DNA of 41,263 nt from RGIG4140 sp045614025 (GTDB lineage Bacteria; Pseudomonadota; Alphaproteobacteria; CAAHEQ01; UBA3637), in assembly GCA_045614025.1 (NCBI GenBank), contig JAZLCE010000012.1, positions 1 through 41,263 on the forward strand. The letters are read 5' to 3'. This document shows, one piece after another, positions 1 to 7,584 of this stretch. The translations under genes were made by a program, and so were the position numbers. The first letter of the stretch is position 1; every line of letters starts with the position of its first letter. A model generated the notes under the pieces. It was not told the DNA's origin. It saw nothing but the letters and a program-made list of their open reading frames with translations, and ran no database searches.

Positions 1-2
1 TT

Positions 3-824
3 GAAAATCAAATTTTACAATGGGATAGCCCATGGGGTCGTGGTTACCCTGGTTGGCATATTGAATGCTCTGCTATGTCAACAAAATATTTGGGTGAACG
101 CATTGATATTCACTGTGGCGGGATTGACCACATTCCGGTGCATCACGAAAATGAAATTGCCCAAAGTGAAGCTCATTTAGGTCATGAATGGGTCAATTAT
201 TGGTTGCATATGGAATTTTTGAACACAAAATCTGGCAAAATGAGTAAATCAACTGGGGGCAAAACAACCATTGATACCTTAAAAGAAATGGGCTATTTGC
301 CAATGCATTATAAATATTTCACATTGACTTCTCATTATCGTAGCTCGGCTGTTTTTTCAGATGAAGCTTTAGATGGCGCAAAAAAAGCTTATGAAAACTT
401 ATGTGATGCCATCGCCTCTTTAAAAGCCAAAGTGAATAATGCTTCATTAACTGAAGAGGAAAGCAACGAAGTTGAAAGTTTAACGGCAGAATTTAACAAT
501 TATTTATTTGATGATATTAAAACACCTCTTGCCATTTCTCATATGTGGGGCGTTTTAAAAGATAACAAAAAAAGCGAAGCTGTTCGCCTTGCCTATTTGT
601 TGCATGTAGACAGCGTGTTTAACTTAGAATTAAAAAATATTGAAGCAAAACAAACACCTTCTGTTGAAGTGACTCCAGAAATCGCTGATCTTTTAGAGCA
701 ACGAAAAGAAGCCAGAGCCACCAAAAATTGGGCAAAATCTGATGAAATCAGAGATAAACTTGCCGCTCTTGGTGTTGGGGTGAAAGATTTACCAAATAAA
801 GAAATTGAATTAATTAAACTTTAA
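3..824 (+). CDS. cysS: Cysteinyl-tRNA synthetase, 5'-truncated by window edge
   Basis: Class I aminoacyl-tRNA synthetase that charges tRNA-Cys in the cytoplasm. The frame is open from base 3, so the first Met in the window (base 75) is internal and the N-terminal half with the HIGH motif lies outside. Visible are the family blocks WDSPWGRGYPGWHIECSAMS, the HCGGIDHIPVHHENEIAQSEA segment (Zn-ligand Cys/His/Glu of the family) and the KMSKS loop (KMSKSTGG), followed by the helical anticodon-binding domain and the C-terminal segment ending in KDLPNKEIELIKL. A strong terminator follows at once, so this is the last gene of its transcript. 273 residues are visible. Identification is firm. Confidence 0.97.
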   Translation, partial: ENQILQWDSPWGRGYPGWHIECSAMSTKYLGERIDIHCGGIDHIPVHHENEIAQSEAHLGHEWVNYWLHMEFLNTKSGKMSKSTGGKTTIDTLKEMGYLPMHYKYFTLTSHYRSSAVFSDEALDGAKKAYENLCDAIASLKAKVNNASLTEEESNEVESLTAEFNNYLFDDIKTPLAISHMWGVLKDNKKSEAVRLAYLLHVDSVFNLELKNIEAKQTPSVEVTPEIADLLEQRKEARATKNWAKSDEIRDKLAALGVGVKDLPNKEIELIKL

Positions 825-838
825 TTCTAACCCTATTA

Positions 839-870
839 AAAAGGCCACTCATTAAGAGTGGCTTTTTTTT
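839..870 (+). terminator. Rho-independent terminator of cysS
   Basis: A 7-bp stem GCCACTC/GAGTGGC (844-850 with 856-862) around an ATTAA loop is followed by eight T residues. It starts about 20 nt after the cysS stop codon. Confidence 0.9.
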
Positions 871-883
871 ATTATGATCAGAA

Positions 884-1702
884 TTAATGTCTTGTAATTG
901 AAGGATATTGCCGTCCATAAATTATATCTGTTTTCGGTGTATCTCTTTCTTGAGGCTTTCCACCAATTGCTCGAATAAAGTGATGAATTAAAGCATCTTC
1001 TTTGTTTGATCTTAAGCGCAAAACTTCTGAAGCAGGATAACGTGGTTCATAAGCTGATGGATTTTTTTCAATTTCAAGCAAAGCTTTGGCCATTGGTCTT
1101 GAAATGCAAATCGTTTGCCCAGACCAATCCAATGGACTATAATCCATTCTAACTTGATCATGACCATTATCTAAAATTACCATATTCCGCGTTGATGAAA
1201 TATCAACATCAGTTTCCTTATTTAAATATTTATTAACTTCTTCTAAATAATTGGGAGCATACCAATCATCATCATCAATTTTGCAAAAGTAATCATATTC
1301 ATCTAATGGAATATTTCTGATTGTATCTAATAAATTGCTTAACTGTTCTTTGTTTTCATCAAATCGAACAACCAAACTCCCTTTATCAACAAAGGGTTGC
1401 CATTCTTTCATAAATGTTGATCTAATCCAATCTTCCGGTGTTCCTTTAATTGAAACGCTGATTTTATAATTATCATAGGTTTGGTTCATAAATCTTAATA
1501 TTTGACCAGATAACAGCATCGGCCGTTTCCAGCTACTCATCATTAAAAGAAATTTATTCTTTTTTAAAGTTTCTTCAGATTTAAAAATCTTGGAAGAAAA
1601 ATTTGAACCATATTTTAGTAATGATTCTTTATTTAAGTATCCTAAAGTAAATAAAAAACCGCTAAAAAAACAAAATATGGCAACAATAATCTTTTTTCTC
1701 AT
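884..1702 (-). CDS. Membrane-anchored GT-A type glycosyltransferase
   Basis: Probable GT2-like glycosyltransferase of 272 aa. Residues 4-22 form one N-terminal membrane segment (signal anchor) with a short basic start. The soluble part opens with LLMMSSWKRP, a typical first beta strand of family 2 enzymes, and contains the acidic cluster KIDDDDWYAPNYLEE (D143-D146), the expected DxD-like metal and nucleotide-sugar site. The start at 1702 is supported by an AGGAG ribosome site 6-7 nt upstream. Donor and acceptor sugars cannot be read from the sequence. It stands alone between the cysS terminator and the terminator of the cupin unit. Which side of the membrane the catalytic domain faces is open; a predicted single anchor with few positive residues after it would put it outside the cytoplasm, which would be odd for a nucleotide-sugar enzyme. 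Confidence 0.7.
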   Translation of the reverse strand: MRKKIIVAIFCFFSGFLFTLGYLNKESLLKYGSNFSSKIFKSEETLKKNKFLLMMSSWKRPMLLSGQILRFMNQTYDNYKISVSIKGTPEDWIRSTFMKEWQPFVDKGSLVVRFDENKEQLSNLLDTIRNIPLDEYDYFCKIDDDDWYAPNYLEEVNKYLNKETDVDISSTRNMVILDNGHDQVRMDYSPLDWSGQTICISRPMAKALLEIEKNPSAYEPRYPASEVLRLRSNKEDALIHHFIRAIGGKPQERDTPKTDIIYGRQYPSITRH

Positions 1703-1787
1703 TGATATCTCCTTTTTTTCAAATTTTTAACAGTGTATCTTTAAAAATGAAAAAATACAATAATAAACTTAAATATTTTAACATTCT

Positions 1788-1823
1788 AAAAAAAAGCCCC
1801 CAACGTATTGAGAGCTTTTGATT
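1788..1823 (-). terminator. Terminator of the cupin unit
   Basis: Read on the minus strand, a 12-bp stem AAAAGCTCTCAA / TTGGGGGCTTTT with several G-T pairs and a TACG loop (1792-1803 with 1808-1819) runs into a T tract. It lies about 20 nt after the cupin stop codon. Confidence 0.75.
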
Positions 1824-1842
1824 TAATCTTGTTTTTTTTAAG

Positions 1843-2253
1843 CTATTTATTATAGATGGTTAAACTATCTTCTTTTTCGCCCACATAGGTGACAACAATT
1901 TCAGCTTCTTGATCCCCAGTATTAACGCCATAGTGCCAAGTATCAACCAATTCAACAATAGGATCCCCAGCTTTAAGCACTAAAACATCACCTTTATCAG
2001 AATAAACCGATAATTCCCCTTTTGTTAAATATCCAATGTTTAAAACAGGATGCTTATGCATCTCTAATTTTTCGCCAACAGCGATTTTGATTCTTAAAAC
2101 TGTTACTTGTGGTTGATTAATATGAAGTGGTTTAATTGGTTGTTGATTCCAATGACGATCTGTTTGAATTAACATTTCTGAATTTGCTGCAAAACCAACA
2201 GCAGGAACAAACATCAAAGCAAATAATATCAAATTAAAATATCTTTTCATCAT
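1843..2253 (-). CDS. Exported cupin-domain protein
   Basis: 136-aa protein with a cleavable signal peptide (residues 1-22, ending VGFA-A), so it is expected in the periplasm. The rest is a single small cupin barrel: VAVGEKLEMHKHP-type metal motif (seen as IAVGEKLEMHKHPVLNIGYLTKGE) and a second half DPIVELVDTWHYGVNTG whose His would complete the metal site. Small cupins of this kind are binding or unassigned proteins; no substrate can be named. It lies 16 nt downstream of the membrane protein gene on the same strand and probably shares its transcript, with a terminator just behind it. Confidence 0.75.
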   Translation of the reverse strand: MMKRYFNLILFALMFVPAVGFAANSEMLIQTDRHWNQQPIKPLHINQPQVTVLRIKIAVGEKLEMHKHPVLNIGYLTKGELSVYSDKGDVLVLKAGDPIVELVDTWHYGVNTGDQEAEIVVTYVGEKEDSLTIYNK

Positions 2254-2269
2254 AGAGTCCTTTTATTAA

Positions 2270-2782
2270 TTATTTATCAATTTCAAAATTTTTAATATGT
2301 TGTTTTAATATATTCTTTAACTTTTCAGCATCCTTTTTTGAAAACATGAACCAAGCAATTGATAAACGGTTTGATGGCTTACTTGTTTTTTGATCATCAT
2401 TGTTTAAAATTCCTTTTAAAACAATATGTGTTAACTTTACGCTAATTACATGTGGTGGCATTAACCCCAAACCTATTGTTTCATTTTCAGCTCGATCAAT
2501 ATCACTCCATAAAGCTTTTTTGCCTCCTATTTCAATATCCATCTCTGATGTCTTCGCAATAGGCTTTTTATAAAGATATAATATGAAAACAATTAGTATC
2601 GAAGCAATTGAAAATAACGCAAAAATAAAACTTCCAATAAAAACTTTTAACCTTGATCCCGCAACATAGTCAGAACCATCTGATATTATAACATCAAGCC
2701 CAAATAGAGCTAAACAAATCGAAAAAATCAAAAAAATAATCAATCTTTTTTTATATAAAAAAAACTCTTGTGATGTTTTCAT
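2270..2782 (-). CDS. Two-TM membrane protein of unknown function
   Basis: 170 aa. Two hydrophobic segments near residues 13-33 and 46-70 are followed by a cytoplasmic-looking domain of about 95 residues (IEIGGKKALWSDIDRAENE..., then VISVKLTHIVLKG and a final SKKDAEKLKNILKQHIKNFEID helix). The layout of short beta strands plus a C-terminal helix resembles small PH-like membrane-associated domains, but this is only a shape argument. First gene of a two-gene unit with the cupin. An AAGGGG-type ribosome site precedes the ATG. Confidence 0.55.
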   Translation of the reverse strand: MKTSQEFFLYKKRLIIFLIFSICLALFGLDVIISDGSDYVAGSRLKVFIGSFIFALFSIASILIVFILYLYKKPIAKTSEMDIEIGGKKALWSDIDRAENETIGLGLMPPHVISVKLTHIVLKGILNNDDQKTSKPSNRLSIAWFMFSKKDAEKLKNILKQHIKNFEIDK

Positions 2783-2865
2783 TCCAACCCCTTTCTTTAA
2801 ATTTAATCATATATTTATTATCTTATTTAATTGAATAACTCAAGAGCAATCTTTATTTTTTTTAA

Positions 2866-2889
2866 GTTCGAATCCAGCCTCCCCAGCCA
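2866..2889 (+). pseudogene. tRNA-Gln 3'-end fragment
   Basis: These 24 nt read as the end of a tRNA: T loop TTCGAAT closed by G-C, T-stem 3' strand CCAGC, acceptor 3' strand CTCCCCA, discriminator G and CCA. The acceptor strand would pair with TGGGGAG, the start usual for bacterial tRNA-Gln. The 5' side of the T stem and everything before it is missing (AT-rich sequence instead), so this is a fragment. Such 3' ends are what site-specific integration at a tRNA gene leaves behind. Confidence 0.65.
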
Positions 2890-3028
2890 AAACAGATAAG
2901 TCGCTAGAAATAGCGACTTTTTTATTATTTTACAAGCACTTAATCTGGTCCGTGTACAGTGTTTTTCAAAACGCTCTTTTTTCAGCCCTACACGGACTTA
3001 AAATTCAAAAAAGCCTTTGTTTTCAATG
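2870..3028 (+). repeat. Repeat unit R, copy 1 (inverted partner at 30174-30332)
   Basis: About 158 bp that recurs in inverted orientation at 30174-30332. Shared blocks in order: AATCCAGCC, a terminator-like hairpin with the arm AAGTCGCTA, TTTACAAGCACTTA, an inverted pair GTCCGTGTA (2948-2956) / TACACGGAC (2989-2997), and AAAAAAGCCTTTGTTTTCAATG-like sequence at the distal end. Inside the inverted pair lies a second hairpin, AGTGTTTT/AAAACGCT (2958-2975) followed by TTTTTT. Confidence 0.8.
2898..2923 (+). terminator. Hairpin terminator inside repeat R copy 1
   Basis: Perfect 9-bp stem AAGTCGCTA/TAGCGACTT (2898-2906 with 2911-2919) with a GAAA tetraloop and a T6 tract. It directly follows the tRNA-Gln fragment, the position expected for the terminator of an intact tRNA gene. 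Confidence 0.75.
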
Positions 3029-3366
3029 CATCTATCTTGGGATATCAATTTTTCATCCCAGAGAGAGGCAGATGTATTCAGACTCAAATTTGATGTAAAA
3101 AGATGTTCTTATAACACGCTTATTGCTACTGCTATCTCGGGAGCCCTACCTGCCATCTAGAGGACCTCGGGAACCCTGCCAGCATATCCCAGCCATAAAA
3201 TAAGTGCAACATCGTTAATTGGCTCATTTTTCCTGATAAGGCCTTTACCTGCGAGAACTAATGAGAGAGTATGCTTGTTCAGTATAATTGTTCATTTTAA
3301 CCTCTACCTACACATATACAAAGGTTAGTAAATGTGATATTCAAAACCTGCCCCAAGGGCAGGAAG

Positions 3367-3401
3367 TAAAAAATAACCTCGATTTCATCAAAACCGAGGT
3401 T
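3367..3401 (-). terminator. Terminator of the five-gene envelope operon
   Basis: Minus-strand stem AACCTCG/CGAGGTT (3395-3401 with 3375-3381) followed by ATTTTTTA. It lies about 40 nt past the stop codon of the CsgG-like gene. A second hairpin, CCTGCCC/GGGCAGG, follows at about 3347-3363. Confidence 0.75.
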
Positions 3402-3437
3402 AAATCATAAAACAGAACCTAAGAAAAGGATGTTTTA

Positions 3438-4580
3438 TTAGTCAAGTATCAAAGAATAATCAACCGGTTGAGCTGGTTCTGCTTTCTTTTTTGCAGGTTT
3501 CTTTGCTTCAGAACTCTCAGATACTTTATAGTCAGGGAAAATATCAGCCAAGAGTTTATTTGAAGCATCTTTTACAGCTCGACCCACCAATAATTCTTCT
3601 ACATTATAACAAGAAGAAAAAGCACTTTCTTTGCTGAATTTCTTTTCAACAGAACCGGAAGATACGATTTCCATTGTTGCTGTTTCTAAAATTCGATAAG
3701 ATAATTTTAATTTTGAAGAACTTTCATAACTTGTTTCACCCGTAAATTCAATAAATTCCTTTGTTTCAGTTGCTGAAAAGTTTTCAATTGTTCCAACTAA
3801 AATATAATCGGCAGGGACGATATTTTTCAATCTAATTTTATTTTCGGATAAAGTTAAGTCATTTGCAATTAAAGATAATTCATCTGCATAGTTATCCAAA
3901 TTATTTCTATCTACTAAATTGAATTTTCGGCTGGGAACCAAATTTTCAACAAAGGCATTTGTTATCAATGTATTTAAATCATCCAAAGATACTTTTTGCC
4001 CTAAACATTTAAATTGTTTTAAGCCTTTGAATGGTAAAACAGCTAAAGAATATTCAGCTTTTTTAATCAAATTTTTTGATTTGTAATCCTTAGAATCATG
4101 TTTTTCAATAACAGCTTTAATCTTTACTTGATGCAATCCATTTTTGGTAGTATGTTCCGTAACTTCATATGAAGATACAATTCCTTTATACTTTGCGGGA
4201 ATATGTTTAGAATTATCTTTAACACCTGCTGTAATGGTATCTGTTTTATGGTCTTCATAACTATTGTTTGAGTTAACATTACCTTTAGCATCCAAATGTC
4301 CTTCTCTACCAAATTCTCCTTTGGCATTTAAGGTTGCATCCGTGTTTGAAGAACTGTTACCGCTTTGAGATTGCTCTCTTGAAATTGAAGATGAAATATC
4401 AATTTTATGAAGTCCATTCCCTTCAATAGAAATTTCATTGGTTTGTCTAACCGCATTTTCAACAGCATTTAGAACGGCCCAATCATAATTTTCACCTTCA
4501 CCAAATGCAATGACACTTATTTCTTTGGCTTGAACGCCAAACGATGACAAAAGAATCAATAATGCAAATAATTTTTTCAT
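3438..4580 (-). CDS. CsgG-like exported protein
   Basis: 380 aa with a signal peptide (cut after FGVQA, no lipobox Cys, unlike E. coli CsgG, which is a lipoprotein). The N-terminal domain (about 20-60, SVIAFGEGENYDWAVLNAVENAVRQTNEI) is followed by a low-complexity Ser/Asn/Gly segment at about 68-115, then a CsgG-like domain: YSLAVLPF near 178, ITNAFVENL, FNLVDRNNLDNYADEL, PADYILVGTIENF and LKLSYRILETATMEIVSSGSV. These match the strand-helix order of the CsgG family (curli export and related envelope proteins). The C-terminus is a Lys/Ala/Pro tail. Last gene of the operon that includes LpoB-like, YcfL-like and COG3014 lipoproteins; no curli subunit genes are nearby, so a curli role is not supported. 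Confidence 0.75.
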   Translation of the reverse strand: MKKLFALLILLSSFGVQAKEISVIAFGEGENYDWAVLNAVENAVRQTNEISIEGNGLHKIDISSSISREQSQSGNSSSNTDATLNAKGEFGREGHLDAKGNVNSNNSYEDHKTDTITAGVKDNSKHIPAKYKGIVSSYEVTEHTTKNGLHQVKIKAVIEKHDSKDYKSKNLIKKAEYSLAVLPFKGLKQFKCLGQKVSLDDLNTLITNAFVENLVPSRKFNLVDRNNLDNYADELSLIANDLTLSENKIRLKNIVPADYILVGTIENFSATETKEFIEFTGETSYESSSKLKLSYRILETATMEIVSSGSVEKKFSKESAFSSCYNVEELLVGRAVKDASNKLLADIFPDYKVSESSEAKKPAKKKAEPAQPVDYSLILD

Positions 4581-4594
4581 TTAATTGTCCTTTC

Positions 4595-5188
4595 TTACCA
4601 AGTTACTGCATTCTTATCTGCGAGTTTTTTAATTTTCTTTTCACCTTCCCAAATCGTTAAGCCGTTAGATAGATCAGTCATTGACAAAGAAAATCTATAC
4701 TCAATGCGTTTATCTCCGGATACAATAAATTCTTTCTGAGTGATTTTTCCTGATAAACTTAATTCAGGGGCAGCTAAAGAACCCGCTTTACGAACATTTG
4801 CCTGATTAAACTCTTTAGATTTTCTCAGTTGACTTGACTTCATAACCATTGAATCTTCTTGGAAAGTTGTAACTCTTACTTTACCACTTTTCATTAATGC
4901 AATTCTGATGGATTTTGTCAATTCATCTGTATCAAGACGTTGCATTGTATCATTTTCAATACGTGAAATGACTAAAATATATGGTTGACCATTCGGTTTT
5001 GTTACTGTTCCCATTTCCAACATATCTTCAATCATTGCATTGGATGCATCCTCAAAATCGCGTCCTTCTAAAGCGGCTGCACGTTCTGTTGTATCATTTT
5101 CAGTATCAATCATTTGTGTTTTTGTGGCACATCCACAAACGGATAACATCATAAAACCAGTCATCAAAAATGTTATATATTTTTTCAT
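4595..5188 (-). CDS. lpoB: LpoB-like penicillin-binding protein activator lipoprotein
   Basis: 197-aa lipoprotein: signal peptide with Cys at about 19 and 21 (MLSVCGC), then the LpoB family body (RDFEDASNAMIEDML, NGQPYILVISRIENDTMQRLDTDELTKSIRIALMKSGKVRVTTF, ELSLSGKITQ, RIEYRFSLSMTDLSNGLTIWEGEKKIKKL). In E. coli LpoB is an outer-membrane lipoprotein that activates PBP1b. Here it lies directly beside a YcfL-like gene, the same adjacency as ycfL-lpoB in E. coli, which supports the call. Whether it activates a PBP in this organism is inferred only. It is 14 nt upstream of the CsgG-like gene and 14 nt downstream of the YcfL-like gene. Confidence 0.82.
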   Translation of the reverse strand: MKKYITFLMTGFMMLSVCGCATKTQMIDTENDTTERAAALEGRDFEDASNAMIEDMLEMGTVTKPNGQPYILVISRIENDTMQRLDTDELTKSIRIALMKSGKVRVTTFQEDSMVMKSSQLRKSKEFNQANVRKAGSLAAPELSLSGKITQKEFIVSGDKRIEYRFSLSMTDLSNGLTIWEGEKKIKKLADKNAVTW

Positions 5189-5202
5189 ATTATATCCTTT
5201 CT

Positions 5203-5580
5203 TTAATGAATAATTCCGTCACCAAGATCATCAGTGATATGTACTTTGTAACTAACAGCTCGTTTTGATGGAGATGTCATTTTCCAAGTGAACTCCATAT
5301 TTTCTATGAGTTTAGCTGTTTTCCATTTTGATAAATCTGTTGAAATTTTCATCCCATTTTTATCAAACCATTCTGTTTTATAATATACCATTTGTGTATC
5401 TGGAGACATTCCTGTTACTTGAACAAATACTTGACCATCTCTTTCGCGTATTGTTGAAGTAGAATCAATATATGTTAACTCTACATCAGAATTAATCGCA
5501 AATACAGAATGATCATACTCTAAAGGAGTTGTACATCCTGCTAAACAAAGCAGTGAGATGCCTAAAAGTGTTTTTTTCAT
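5203..5580 (-). CDS. YcfL-like (DUF1425) lipoprotein
   Basis: 125 aa from the ATG at 5580. A longer frame reaches 5610, but the ATG at 5580 has an AAAGGA ribosome site and begins a perfect lipoprotein signal peptide (MKKTLLGISLLCLAGC, lipobox LAGC), so the longer version is rejected. The body is a small beta-sandwich type domain with QVFVQVTGMSPDTQMVYYKTEWFDKNGM and a conserved-looking TWKMTSPSKRAVSYKVHI end, as in the YcfL family. In E. coli ycfL stands next to lpoB; the same pairing is seen here. Biochemical role unknown. Confidence 0.78.
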   Translation of the reverse strand: MKKTLLGISLLCLAGCTTPLEYDHSVFAINSDVELTYIDSTSTIRERDGQVFVQVTGMSPDTQMVYYKTEWFDKNGMKISTDLSKWKTAKLIENMEFTWKMTSPSKRAVSYKVHITDDLGDGIIH

Positions 5581-5593
5581 GCGTTTTCCTTTC

Positions 5594-7018
5594 TTACAAA
5601 TCAAATACACTTATGGTTGGAACAGTTCCACTGACAGGTACTCGAACATAAATTAAAGAATGACCTTCTTTAGGAACAGAAACATTTAATGTCTGAGACC
5701 CAACCTGTAATGTTAAATTATTACCATTCTTTTTAATTTTAGCTAATTGTACATTTTTTGGTAATCCATACCAACTTCTTGTATCAGCTGTTGTTGTAGC
5801 TATGGAATATGCACCAACTGCAAAACTGGCTATTTCACCAATTAATGCTGCATCCGTTCCCTTTGTTGATTGACGCAAAGCAACTTGAGCAGCAGTCTGT
5901 AACGTTAGTTTTGTAACAGCCTTTGCAACAATTCCCGGTAATCTTTCTTTAAATTCGGAAATAAAAATATTATCCATATTTGTTAACAAAGATGTTTGAG
6001 CGCGTTGCTTACCATTTGAAACAGAAATACTTGGATAAGCTTCTGCTCGTTCATTTGGATATGGTAATGCTAAAGAAGCAGTTTTAAGATCTCGGGTCAC
6101 TAAGAAAATAGGTAGATCAATTTTAAAATCCTTTAAATTTGTAATTTCACCATTTTCAAAAACAATCCAAGCTGTTGGTTCAATAATATTTCTTTGACCT
6201 GATGCTAATTTATCAGCCAAAGCTAAATCTTCTTGAACATAGGGATTGTTATACATCATACCACGTACACGTTTTAAATAATTTGATGCCGTCTCATAAT
6301 CACTGCTACTTGTCCCATTCAACATAAAATAAAGACCACTTAAATAAGTCACATACGGATTTACAAAATCTGCATAACCTTTCCATTTTGAAAATTCAGC
6401 ATAATTAGACATTACCGAGGAAATATTTTTATTATTTCCTTGTTTAACAGCTGCATCCATTTCTGCAGCTTCTTTAGCAGCTTCTTGCTTTTGTTTTTCA
6501 ATTTCTTTACTAAATTCTTTTACTGCATTTTGTTGAACCGCATAAGCACGATTAATTTGAATTTTTGCTTCTTCTTTATCTTTTAAAGATAAGGCATTCA
6601 TAAAAGAATAAGCATGCAAATAAATGCTATCCATAATCATAGGGTTATAATCAACAAGACTAGCATTAGCAACTACTTCTGCTGTTCCTCGACCAATACC
6701 AGATGAAGCAAAGTCTTCTTGTATAGATGTTGAGGCGGTTATAAAAAGAGCATTTGACAATTCAGGTTTCTTTGCCAAAAATAAAGCTGTCCCAGCATTT
6801 AATTTTTCATCGATATTATAATCTTCCAAATCCATATCTTCTACGGTTTTATTACAAATATCACTTTCATCTAAAACAGCACCAGCAGCTTCACAATAGT
6901 TTGCTTGCTGATATGATTGAGTATATGTTTCAAATTTTTGTTTATTGCTTAAACCACAAGCAGATAGCAATAAAACCAATGATAGAGCTGTTGTTGACTT
7001 TATAAAAGTAGTTGTCAT
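5594..7018 (-). CDS. COG3014-family lipoprotein
   Basis: 474 aa. Lipoprotein signal peptide with lipobox LSAC at about 18-21. The N-terminal half is helical and TPR-like (ALFLAKKPELSNALFITAS, IYLHAYSFMNALSLKDKEEAKIQINRAYAVQQNAVKEF) with a charged coiled stretch at about 155-195, and FVNPYVTYLSGLYFMLNG, a marker of the COG3014 family. The C-terminal part is beta-rich (PNERAEAYPSISV, ADTRSWYGLPKNVQLAKI, SLIYVRVPVSGTVPTISVFDL). COG3014 proteins are commonly found beside LpoB and YcfL homologues, as here. Function is unknown; location should be the inner face of the outer membrane or periplasm. AAGGAA ribosome site before the ATG; 13 nt gap to the YcfL-like gene. Confidence 0.8.
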   Translation of the reverse strand: MTTTFIKSTTALSLVLLLSACGLSNKQKFETYTQSYQQANYCEAAGAVLDESDICNKTVEDMDLEDYNIDEKLNAGTALFLAKKPELSNALFITASTSIQEDFASSGIGRGTAEVVANASLVDYNPMIMDSIYLHAYSFMNALSLKDKEEAKIQINRAYAVQQNAVKEFSKEIEKQKQEAAKEAAEMDAAVKQGNNKNISSVMSNYAEFSKWKGYADFVNPYVTYLSGLYFMLNGTSSSDYETASNYLKRVRGMMYNNPYVQEDLALADKLASGQRNIIEPTAWIVFENGEITNLKDFKIDLPIFLVTRDLKTASLALPYPNERAEAYPSISVSNGKQRAQTSLLTNMDNIFISEFKERLPGIVAKAVTKLTLQTAAQVALRQSTKGTDAALIGEIASFAVGAYSIATTTADTRSWYGLPKNVQLAKIKKNGNNLTLQVGSQTLNVSVPKEGHSLIYVRVPVSGTVPTISVFDL

Positions 7019-7036
7019 TTTATTTCCTTATTAATT

Positions 7037-7321
7037 TTATTTAACCAATGTTTTCAATACATCTACCGCTAATGTTACTGTTGTATCATCGACATTTTTT
7101 AATGCTAACTTTGTTGTACAAGTTGCTACAATTTCTGTAGCTGTTGTATTAATTGTTGCTTTTGTTAGCTTTCCAGCATTCAACATTTTTGTACCTTCTT
7201 CAAGTAAGCATTTGTTTAATAAAACTTTGTTACTACCCATATCTACTTTAGGTAAAGAAAATGCTCCTGCTGTTGTTCCAGTCATTGCTAAGATAAAAGC
7301 AATTACTAAGTATTTTTTCAT
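7037..7321 (-). CDS. Small secreted protein, first gene of envelope operon
   Basis: 94 aa, signal peptide of about 20 residues (ending TTAGAFS), mature part of about 74 residues with two Cys (in LLNKCLLEEG and EIVATCTTKL) that could form a disulphide. Helical pattern, no recognisable family. It is the promoter-proximal gene of the LpoB/YcfL/COG3014/CsgG-like operon, 18 nt before the COG3014 gene, with a strong AAGGAGTT ribosome site, so it is probably made in larger amounts than its neighbours. Confidence 0.65.
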   Translation of the reverse strand: MKKYLVIAFILAMTGTTAGAFSLPKVDMGSNKVLLNKCLLEEGTKMLNAGKLTKATINTTATEIVATCTTKLALKNVDDTTVTLAVDVLKTLVK

Positions 7322-7375
7322 TTTAACTCCTTTTTTTGTAATGAATTAAAATTATGAAGATTTTTCTTCTTACCT

Positions 7376-7404
7376 ATTAGACTACAAACCAACAATAAAA
7401 TCAA
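7376..7404 (-). promoter_or_regulatory. Sigma-70 type promoter of the envelope operon
   Basis: On the minus strand: -35 TTGATT (7399-7404), 17-nt spacer, -10 TCTAAT (7376-7381, 5 of 6 to consensus). Transcription would start near 7369, giving a leader of about 47 nt before the ATG at 7321. Confidence 0.6.
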
Positions 7405-7490
7405 CCACCTTTTTCATACTTTTGTATTTTTTGTACATTTTAGAAAAACTATTTAAAAATTAAAGAAAAACAAGGATTTTAAGCTGTTTA

Positions 7491-7539
7491 TAGACGTTTG
7501 ACTAACTTGAACAAATCCAGAATGACCATAAACGTTCTA
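7491..7539. promoter_or_regulatory. Imperfect inverted repeat upstream of recombinase
   Basis: TAGACGTTT (7491-7499) and AAACGTTCTA (7530-7539) form an imperfect inverted repeat with a 30-nt centre, about 46 nt before the recombinase start. Serine recombinases often bind inverted repeats beside their own gene, so it could be a recombination or operator site; no core dinucleotide can be assigned. Confidence 0.25.
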
Positions 7540-7584
7540 TTAAATGAGCCACTTTTTTTAACTTTATTTATTAGGAGGTATAAC

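Larger units (their letters stand above)
2783..3366. other. Gene-free stretch with repeat, hairpins and GC-richer block
   Basis: No credible coding frame. It holds the tRNA-Gln 3' fragment (2866-2889), a terminator (2898-2923), the hairpin repeat (to 3028) and, from about 3039 to 3195, a block that is clearly richer in G and C than its surroundings. That block contains two related segments read on the minus strand (GGCAGGGTTCCCGAG and GGCAGGTAGGGCTCCCGAG) and its ends can pair (GGGATAT at 3039-3045 with ATATCCC at 3184-3190). A structured RNA is possible but I could not match it to tmRNA, SRP RNA, RNase P or 6S RNA signatures. Confidence 0.5.

Noticed and set aside
2863..3200. Two-piece (permuted) tmRNA of the alphaproteobacterial type, since a CCA end is followed by possible RNA
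   Set aside because: The stretch after the CCA lacks the matching 5' acceptor strand (GGGGAG...) and no tag reading frame was found.
3438..4580. Curli secretion channel CsgG proper
   Set aside because: No lipobox Cys and no csgA, csgB, csgE or csgF homologues nearby, so only the family fold is claimed.
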